Assembly (NCBI GenBank): GCA_010912705.1 | Contig: POWB01000001.1 | Span: 409,759-473,758, forward strand | Length of the DNA stretch: 64,000 bases | Source: Halochromatium sp. | GTDB taxonomy: Bacteria > Pseudomonadota > Gammaproteobacteria > Chromatiales > Chromatiaceae | Direction: 5' to 3' | Shown here: piece after piece, positions 58,492-64,000 of the stretch | Layout of the letters: every line of letters begins with the position of its first letter | How positions within the stretch are numbered: position 1 is the first letter of the stretch | The notes under the pieces: generated by a model | What the model was told of the DNA's origin: nothing | Database searches by the model: none | Seen by the model: the letters and a program-made list of their open reading frames with translations, nothing else | Translations under genes and position numbers: made by a program

Positions 58492-58722
58492 TGATGCTGA
58501 CTCGATTCAGATTGACCGGATTCAGATCAAGACTGATGTCAGTAGCCGATCTTACCGATATTCCGTATGCAAACCTAAGCAACTGACCAAAAAGACAATA
58601 TTATTTTTCAGGAATTTAAATGTTATTTATCTCAGCTTGTTACGCGCACAGATGAAGAATGCAGGATCTTAGCAAGCGCCCATCAAACGCTTTGCGATTG
58701 ACAGCCACCTTAGGCATTTAAC

Positions 58723-58998
58723 TCAAGCTCGGCTCTCAGGGTCCGGCAGCACGATATTCAGTTCCAGGATCTCGTGCCGGTCTTCCTGCTCGTAGTGCAC
58801 CGAGACCGCATCGTTGTCGACCTCCACGTACTTACGAATCACGGCTAAGATCTCCTGCTGCAATCGAGGCAGGTAGGAGGGGCGATCCCGGGCCGCACGG
58901 TCATGCGCGACCAGGATCTGGAGCCGTTCTTTTGCGACCGAGGCCGAGCCTTTACCGGCCCCACCAGGGCTGCGGAGATAATCGAGTAGTCCCATCAA
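58723..58998 (-). CDS. minE: Cell division topological factor MinE
   Basis: The 91-aa protein has the MinD-binding N-terminus (SASVAKERLQILVAHDRA) and the topological domain (LQQEILAVIRKYVEVDNDAVSVHYEQ). The stop of minD and its start codon are adjacent (58998/58999), so translation is coupled. Family length. Confidence 0.96.
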   Translation of the reverse strand: MMGLLDYLRSPGGAGKGSASVAKERLQILVAHDRAARDRPSYLPRLQQEILAVIRKYVEVDNDAVSVHYEQEDRHEILELNIVLPDPESRA

Positions 58999-59808
58999 TC
59001 ACCCCCTGAAAAATCGGCTGAATAACCCCTTCCGCTCAGGCTCGAGAAAGTGCATCGGCCGCTCTTCACCGAGATAGCGAGCCACCATATCGGCGTAGGC
59101 CTGGCCGGCATCCGACTCATGATCCAGGATCACTGGATTGCCGGCGTTGGAGGCATTGAGCACGGCCATCGATTCCGGGATCACGCTCAATAGATTGAGA
59201 GAGAGGATCTCCTGTACGTCCTCGACCCCCAGCATCTCACCGCGCGCCACGCGCTCGGGTGAATAGCGGGTTAAGAGCAGAAACTCGCGGATCGGCTCGT
59301 CGTTCTCGAGCGCTCGACGCGACTTACTCGCGAGGATGCCAAGCATGCGATCGGAGTCCCGTACCGACGAGACCTCTGGATTCGTTACCACAACCGCATC
59401 GTCGGCAAAGAACATCGCCATCACGGCACCATGCTCGATACCTGCCGGAGAATCGCAGACGATGTAGTCATAGGTCTTACCCAGCTCATCGAGCACCTGC
59501 CCGACACCCTCCTGCGTCAGCGCCTCCTTATCCCGGGTCTGTGACGCTGGCAAGATAGACAGATGCTCGCAGCGCTTGTCGCGGATCAATGCCTGATTCA
59601 GGTTTGCCTCGCCATTGATGACATTGGCAAAGTCATAGACGACACGCCGCTCGCAGCCCATGATCAGGTCGAGGTTGCGCAGGCCGACATCGAAGTCGAT
59701 CACCGCCGTCCGTTGCCCACGTTGTGCGAGGCCCATGGCCATCGCGGCGGCCGTCGTTGTCTTGCCGACGCCCCCCTTCCCCGAGGTAATGACGATAGTT
59801 CTGGCCAA
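58999..59808 (-). CDS. minD: Septum-site determining ATPase MinD
   Basis: Deviant Walker A VITSGKGGVGKTTTAAAM, IDFDVGLRNLDLIMGCE, CDSPAGIE and the C-terminal amphipathic membrane helix (ERKGLFSRFFRG) are intact. 269 aa. It works with MinC and MinE to place the Z-ring. minC lies 82 bp upstream. Confidence 0.97.
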   Translation of the reverse strand: MARTIVITSGKGGVGKTTTAAAMAMGLAQRGQRTAVIDFDVGLRNLDLIMGCERRVVYDFANVINGEANLNQALIRDKRCEHLSILPASQTRDKEALTQEGVGQVLDELGKTYDYIVCDSPAGIEHGAVMAMFFADDAVVVTNPEVSSVRDSDRMLGILASKSRRALENDEPIREFLLLTRYSPERVARGEMLGVEDVQEILSLNLLSVIPESMAVLNASNAGNPVILDHESDAGQAYADMVARYLGEERPMHFLEPERKGLFSRFFRG

Positions 59809-59889
59809 GAAGGACTCCCCTTATGTGTGTTGACCCAGTTCGAAAACCAGCTTGCGACCGATCACCAGCTTGGCACTCGCGCTAGCGCA

Positions 59890-60672
59890 CTAGAATGGCT
59901 CGATTCGCAGGACATCATGGTCCAGAAAGACCTGCGTTAGGCAGCCCTTTAGATTCGCTGGGATACTGTCGCTGACCCGATAGTGACCGGCCACCGATAC
60001 CAGCTCTGCTTGCAGATCTGAACAGAAGATACGCGCCTTCGTGTCTCCACGCAGCCCCGCAATCGCACGCCCCCGCAGCGGTGCATAGACGTGGATATTG
60101 CCATCGGCCATTAATTCGGCGCCAGAATTGACTGCAGCAATCACGGTCAGATCACCACCAGCGGCATAGACGCGCTGCCCTGAGCGCACTGGACGATCAA
60201 TCAGGTGCGAGCCAGTCTCGACCCCTACCGGAGATCCAATCGCCTGGGCGGCAACCGCTGGCTCGGGCGCGACATCATCACCAACTGACGTCTTCACTGG
60301 CTTTGTTTTGTCGCTTAGGATCGCGAGTTCCATCGCCTTCGCTGCCTCGTGCTGAGCACCTCCGCCACCACGCACCCCAACCGGTATCATGCCCAGGCCA
60401 CGCAACAGCCCAACTAGCTGCGGAAAGCCAACCTCTTCGTCCTCCGATGGCAGGGCGCTCAGCTCGATGACCACTGGCGTGTGCTGAAAAAACGCCGGAG
60501 CCTGCTGCACCTTCGGCATCAGCTGCGCTTCAACGGCATCCATATCGAGGCGCAATAGCCGGATCACGGGCATGATAAATGCCGCCGCCTTCAGCTCGAA
60601 GGCTGGCGCTGAGCTTGCCGGCGGATCGCCGACAGGCTGATCCTTAGCCGGTACTCCAGTGGTCAATGACAT
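59890..60672 (-). CDS. minC: Septum-site determining protein MinC
   Basis: FtsZ inhibitor. The N-terminal domain (FELKAAAFIMPVIRLL, FFQHTPVVIEL) is followed by an Ala/Pro-rich linker and the beta-helical C-domain (RSGQRVYAAGGDLTVIAAVNSGAELMADGNIHVYAPLRGRAIAG). 260 aa. First gene of minCDE. Confidence 0.95.
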   Translation of the reverse strand: MSLTTGVPAKDQPVGDPPASSAPAFELKAAAFIMPVIRLLRLDMDAVEAQLMPKVQQAPAFFQHTPVVIELSALPSEDEEVGFPQLVGLLRGLGMIPVGVRGGGGAQHEAAKAMELAILSDKTKPVKTSVGDDVAPEPAVAAQAIGSPVGVETGSHLIDRPVRSGQRVYAAGGDLTVIAAVNSGAELMADGNIHVYAPLRGRAIAGLRGDTKARIFCSDLQAELVSVAGHYRVSDSIPANLKGCLTQVFLDHDVLRIEPF

Positions 60673-60724
60673 GATCTCGACGATACTCCTCGCGACGCTG
60701 CCAGCGGCCGCACTGATACAGTAA

Positions 60725-61069
60725 TCAGCCAGGGGGCCATTGCAACGGCCGCCCGCCGATCAGGTGGACGTGCAGATGGTAGACGGTTTGGCCACCGCCA
60801 GCGTTACAGTTAATGACGGTTCGGTAGCCTTGCTCGGCAATCCCTTCCTGTTTGGCCACCTTAGCTGCGGCCAGCAGCAAGCGGCCGATCAGCTCAGCAT
60901 CTTCCGGCTCAGCCTCATTCAGGGTTCGGATCGGCTTACGTGGGATCAGGAGCACATGCACTGGTGCTTGTGGATTGAGATCGCGGAACGCAACCACCTC
61001 ATCATCTTCGTAGATGAGATCCGCCGCCACCTCACCAGTGGCGATCTTGCCGAAGATCGTATCAGACAT
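60725..61069 (-). CDS. hinT: HIT-family nucleoside phosphoramidase HinT
   Basis: IFGKIATGEVAADLIYEDDEVVAFRDLNPQAP opens a 114-aa histidine-triad protein; the triad is VYHLHVHLIGG near the C-terminus. The length and VLLIPRKPI loop fit the HinT branch (AMP-lysine/phosphoramidate hydrolase). It lies between recR and minC on the same strand. Confidence 0.94.
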   Translation of the reverse strand: MSDTIFGKIATGEVAADLIYEDDEVVAFRDLNPQAPVHVLLIPRKPIRTLNEAEPEDAELIGRLLLAAAKVAKQEGIAEQGYRTVINCNAGGGQTVYHLHVHLIGGRPLQWPPG

Positions 61070-61099
61070 CGGTCTCTCTGCTCTTGCTATCGATATGCA

Positions 61100-61696
61100 T
61101 TAAAGTCCTAACCGACCCGCAAAGGCATGCGCCAGGGTATTGCCGTCCACAAACTCGAGCTCGCCGCCGAGGGGCACCCCATGGGCAATACGGCTCAGGC
61201 GCAGCTGTGATCCCTGAGCCAGGTCAGTGATGTAATGTGCCGTCGCAAGCCCCTCAACCGTTGGGCTGATCGCCAGGATGGCCTCGCTAAGCTCGGGCTC
61301 TTGAAAACGCGCCTCGAGCCGATCAAGACCAAGCTCTTCGGGCCCGATACCATCGAGCGGAGACAATCGACCACCGAGCACGAAATAAAGTCCCCTGTAA
61401 TCTGTCGCCTGCTCAATCGCGACGATATCTGACGGCTGCTCGACAATACAGAGCAAACTGGCGTCGCGCCGACTGCTCGTGCAGAGGTGGCAGCGTGTAT
61501 GCTCAGTCAGGGTCCGACAGCGCTCGCAACGACCGATTTGCTCCATCGCCGTTGCCATCACCTGAGCCAGTTGGCGCCCAGCGTCGCGATCGCGCTCGAG
61601 CAGATGGAAGGCCATGCGCTGCGCAGATTTTGGCCCAATGCCCGGCAACCGCCGCAATGCCTCTATCAGTTGATTCAGTAGACTTGACTCGGACAC
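61100..61696 (-). CDS. recR: Recombination mediator RecR
   Basis: With RecF and RecO loads RecA on SSB-coated gaps. The HhH motif [19 protein letters not shown] is near residue 14, the zinc site [16 protein letters not shown] follows, and the Toprim domain ([32 protein letters not shown]) ends in [14 protein letters not shown] 61696 aligns with the family start ([14 protein letters not shown]) and gives 198 aa. Confidence 0.95.
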   Translation of the reverse strand: MSESSLLNQLIEALRRLPGIGPKSAQRMAFHLLERDRDAGRQLAQVMATAMEQIGRCERCRTLTEHTRCHLCTSSRRDASLLCIVEQPSDIVAIEQATDYRGLYFVLGGRLSPLDGIGPEELGLDRLEARFQEPELSEAILAISPTVEGLATAHYITDLAQGSQLRLSRIAHGVPLGGELEFVDGNTLAHAFAGRLGL

Positions 61697-61764
61697 CGCA
61701 ATCAAGGCGACTCACTGAGAGGGCTTCATTCGAGAGGGCTTGCTTCAAATCGGGCCATCATAAA

Positions 61765-62088
61765 CTAAAACGGCAGCTTCATCCCTGCTGGCAATGGTAG
61801 CCCAGCGGTCAGCTCCGCCATGCTCTCTTGCGCCTTCTCGCTAACGCGGCGCGCCGCATCGTTACAGGCTGCAGCAATCAGATCCTCCAGCATCTCTTTG
61901 TCATCTGCCATCAGCGAGGGATCGATCTCAACCCGCTTGACCTCATGCCGGCCGTTCATGGTGACCTTAACCAGCCCAGCACCGGCCTCGCCGATCGTCT
62001 CTTCAGTCGAGAGACGCTCCTGCGATTTTTTCATCTCCTCTTGTAGCTTTTGGGCCTGCTTCAGCATCCCGCCTAATCCGTTCTTCAT
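61765..62088 (-). CDS. ybaB: YbaB/EbfC nucleoid-associated protein
   Basis: The 107-aa DNA-binding dimer subunit has the typical [22 protein letters not shown] start, [19 protein letters not shown] and [17 protein letters not shown] end. It lies between dnaX and recR, its conserved place. Confidence 0.95.
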   Translation of the reverse strand: MKNGLGGMLKQAQKLQEEMKKSQERLSTEETIGEAGAGLVKVTMNGRHEVKRVEIDPSLMADDKEMLEDLIAAACNDAARRVSEKAQESMAELTAGLPLPAGMKLPF

Positions 62089-62184
62089 TGTTCAACCTCT
62101 TCTGATTGATGTTCTCATCATCCAGCTCAACGGACCCGCATTGGGTCAGCCGAGTCGGCGCCAAAATCTGCACCATCGCAGACC

Positions 62185-63924
62185 TCATGGCCTCGCGACT
62201 TCAGGGTGCGCAGGCAGTGCGGTCAGTGTGCCCGGCACCCATTCCGCCGCAAAGCGCTCACGCAATTGCTGAGCGATAGGATCGGCCTGCAAGCAAAGCT
62301 CAGCCTCAGTCAAGCGTTTCGCCTCATCACGAGCACGCCGCAGCGCCGGCGTCTCGTCAAGGACCGCATCGGTGAGGATATCCAAATGCAGGTCGCCTGC
62401 AAGCGCCTTAGCCGCTGCCGCCGCAAGCCGTTGCTCAGCACCCGCCGTGCGCAGATGCAGGTGACCTGGATCAAGCACCAGACGCAAGCGTTTTCCATCC
62501 CAGGCGCTCAACGCGCAATGCCGCGCCAGCTCTAGCGCGAGCCCTTCTAATCCCATACTCGCGACCAGCTGCTCCCAGTCTTGTGCCGAGCGGAGTGGGC
62601 GGGCCGCGGAGGTAAGCCTAGGCTCGACCGCGGAGACGACCGCGGCCGCTACCTTGCTGGGGCCATCCGCTGAGCCCGCGTCAGTCGTCGAGCGATCGCC
62701 CGTGCCAGCGCTTGGCGACAAAGATGGGGCTGCACTAGGGCCCCTATCAGGCGATCCAGAACTCATCCGGGAGTCTGAATCTCGACTCGTCCCCGACCCT
62801 GCCGGCGGTGCCGAGGAGGTCGGTCCGGCAGAGGCTGGCGTCGCCGGGCGAAAGGCCAATGCACGTAACAGCACCATCTCCAGACCCGCGCGCGGATCGG
62901 GCGCAAGATCGAGGTCGCCCTGCCCGGTCAGCAGCACCTGGTAATAGAGCTGGACGTCTTCAGCCGACAACTGTGCCGCGAGTGCCGCGAGACGCTCATC
63001 ATCGGGATCATCGCCGCGCAGGATTGCCGGCACCTGCTGCGCGAGCGCGATACGATGCAAGGCGGCAATCAGGTCGACCAGCACAGCTGAGAAATCCGGC
63101 GTCAGCTCGGCAACGCGACCAATCTCGGCCAGGACTCGCGCCGCATCGGCCTGCGCCATGGCCTCGAGTAGGTCAAGCATCAGCTCACCGCCGCGGGTAC
63201 CCAGCATGGCCCGCACCTCATCGACCTTGACCTGGCCAGCGCCAAAGGCGATCGCTTGATCCAGCAGACTCAGCCCATCGCGCATGCTGCCGTCAGCGGC
63301 GCGAGCAAGCAGGCTCAAGGCCGGTAGCTCAAAGCCAATATCTTCAGCCTCGAGCACGGTAACAAAACGATTGCGAATCTGCTCCGGCAACAGGCGCTTA
63401 AGATTGAACTGTAGGCAACGCGAGAGCACCGTCGCCGGTAGCTTCTGCGGATCGGTGGTCGCAAGCACGAACTTCACATGCGGAGGCGGCTCTTCTAACG
63501 TCTTCAGCAGCGCATTGAAGCTGCTCGCCGAGAACATGTGCACCTCGTCGATCAGGTAGACCTTGTGACGACCGCGCACCGGCGCAAAGGGGACGTTATC
63601 CAGCAGCTCTCGGGTCTGATCGACCTTGGTGCGCGAGGCAGCATCGACCTCGAGCAGATCGACGAACCGCCCGGCATCGATCTCGGTACAGGCCGAGCAG
63701 ACCCCACAGGGATTCGGGCCTACGCCTTGCTCGCAGTTCAGGGTCTTCGCCAGGATGCGGGCCAAGGTGGTCTTGCCGACCCCGCGGGTACCGGTAAACA
63801 GATAGGCATGATGCAGCTGGCCGCGTTCGAGGCCGTTGACCAGCGCCCGAACCACATGCTCTTGGCCGACGAGATCGGCGAAGGACCGGGGGCGCCATTT
63901 GCGCGCGAGGACCTGATAGGTCAT
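62185..63924 (-). CDS. dnaX: DNA polymerase III subunits tau/gamma DnaX
   Basis: Clamp loader ATPase. ATG 63924 gives MTYQVLARKWRPRSFADLVGQ (579 aa). TGTRGVGKTTLARILAKTLNC, the zinc module NPCGVCSAC, LIDEVHMFSASSFNALLKTLEEPP and LSRCLQFNLKRL follow; then a Pro/Ser linker (about 370-450) and a tau C-terminal domain. I did not see the E. coli-type slippery A AAA AAG in the gene, so a programmed gamma product is not indicated. The track ORF reads past the true start into ffs. Confidence 0.95.
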   Translation of the reverse strand: MTYQVLARKWRPRSFADLVGQEHVVRALVNGLERGQLHHAYLFTGTRGVGKTTLARILAKTLNCEQGVGPNPCGVCSACTEIDAGRFVDLLEVDAASRTKVDQTRELLDNVPFAPVRGRHKVYLIDEVHMFSASSFNALLKTLEEPPPHVKFVLATTDPQKLPATVLSRCLQFNLKRLLPEQIRNRFVTVLEAEDIGFELPALSLLARAADGSMRDGLSLLDQAIAFGAGQVKVDEVRAMLGTRGGELMLDLLEAMAQADAARVLAEIGRVAELTPDFSAVLVDLIAALHRIALAQQVPAILRGDDPDDERLAALAAQLSAEDVQLYYQVLLTGQGDLDLAPDPRAGLEMVLLRALAFRPATPASAGPTSSAPPAGSGTSRDSDSRMSSGSPDRGPSAAPSLSPSAGTGDRSTTDAGSADGPSKVAAAVVSAVEPRLTSAARPLRSAQDWEQLVASMGLEGLALELARHCALSAWDGKRLRLVLDPGHLHLRTAGAEQRLAAAAAKALAGDLHLDILTDAVLDETPALRRARDEAKRLTEAELCLQADPIAQQLRERFAAEWVPGTLTALPAHPEVARP

Positions 63925-63965
63925 GAGAACAGATACAGGCGAGCCTGACGCAGCCGGGGGAAAGA

Positions 63966-64000
63966 GGTGGCGAGCCGCGCCAGCCACACCCCGGCACACA
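63966..64000 (-). ncRNA. ffs: 4.5S RNA (SRP RNA), 3' end only
   Basis: The minus strand at the right edge reads GTGTGCCGGGGTGTGGCTGG followed by CGCGGCTCGCCACC. This matches the 3' arm of bacterial 4.5S RNA, where GUGUGCCGGGAUGUAGCUGG precedes the closing stem. The 5' part lies outside the window. ffs directly upstream of dnaX is the known arrangement in many gammaproteobacteria. The exact 3' end is estimated. Confidence 0.85.

Noticed and set aside
62185-63924. Programmed frameshift in dnaX
   Set aside because: The E. coli slippery heptamer was not found when reading the coding strand, so only the full-length product is annotated.

Overview
The window is a high-GC stretch of a gammaproteobacterial chromosome. 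The core gene orders are typical of that class: yceD-rpmF-plsX-fabHDG-acpP-fabF-pabC-mltG-tmk-holB-pilZ-tatD, orn-nnr-tsaE-amiC-mutL-miaA-hfq-hflX-hflK-hflC, minCDE, and ffs-dnaX-ybaB-recR. The oadGAB sodium pump, hisZ beside purA, and an sthA-ferredoxin reductase pair would suit a purple sulfur or related Chromatiales bacterium. That placement is inference; there is no rRNA or photosynthesis gene here to settle it.

Layout. 1-10.3 kb (mostly minus strand): truncated EamA permease, dusA, a DUF-type AAA/PD-(D/E)XK gene preceded by the dying tail of a tandem copy, typA, a bile-acid/sodium-type symporter, birA, and an M61 peptidase. 10.6-14.6 kb: DUF1656 plus HlyD pump subunits, lipoprotein, sanA, a lipoprotein gene split by a 314-bp insertion, and a tiny membrane protein missed by the ORF track. 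14.7-18.7 kb: sthA, an unusual HTH/2Fe-2S/FNR fusion, and rfaH. 19.0-23.4 kb: a decayed defence island that ends exactly at the 3' end of a tRNA-Leu. It holds an intact DUF262/DUF1524/DUF4268 nuclease, an internally deleted hsdM, a frameshifted half hsdS, a MNT nucleotidyltransferase, and broken antitoxin and PIN toxin genes. 23.6-39.2 kb: SPOR protein, SDR, the fatty acid/phospholipid cluster with DNA-replication and PilZ genes, then oadB. 39.2-64 kb: oadA, oadG, purA, hisZ, the hfl/hfq/mutL cluster, orn, a small cytochrome c, rsgA, an EVE-domain gene, minCDE, hinT, recR, ybaB, dnaX and the 3' end of 4.5S RNA.

The least expected structure is in the non-coding DNA. A 252-bp MITE-like element (57753-58004) has 12-bp terminal inverted repeats and a perfect 8-bp target duplication; a second, decayed copy lies in the opposite orientation 49 kb away. 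A separate 314-bp hairpin-rich insertion has a 5-bp target duplication, and removing it restores a lipoprotein reading frame exactly. Several genes (birA, purA, oadA leader, amiC, nnr) carry short tandem duplications of 6-21 bp at their ends or linkers. No CRISPR array, prophage or transposase gene was seen.
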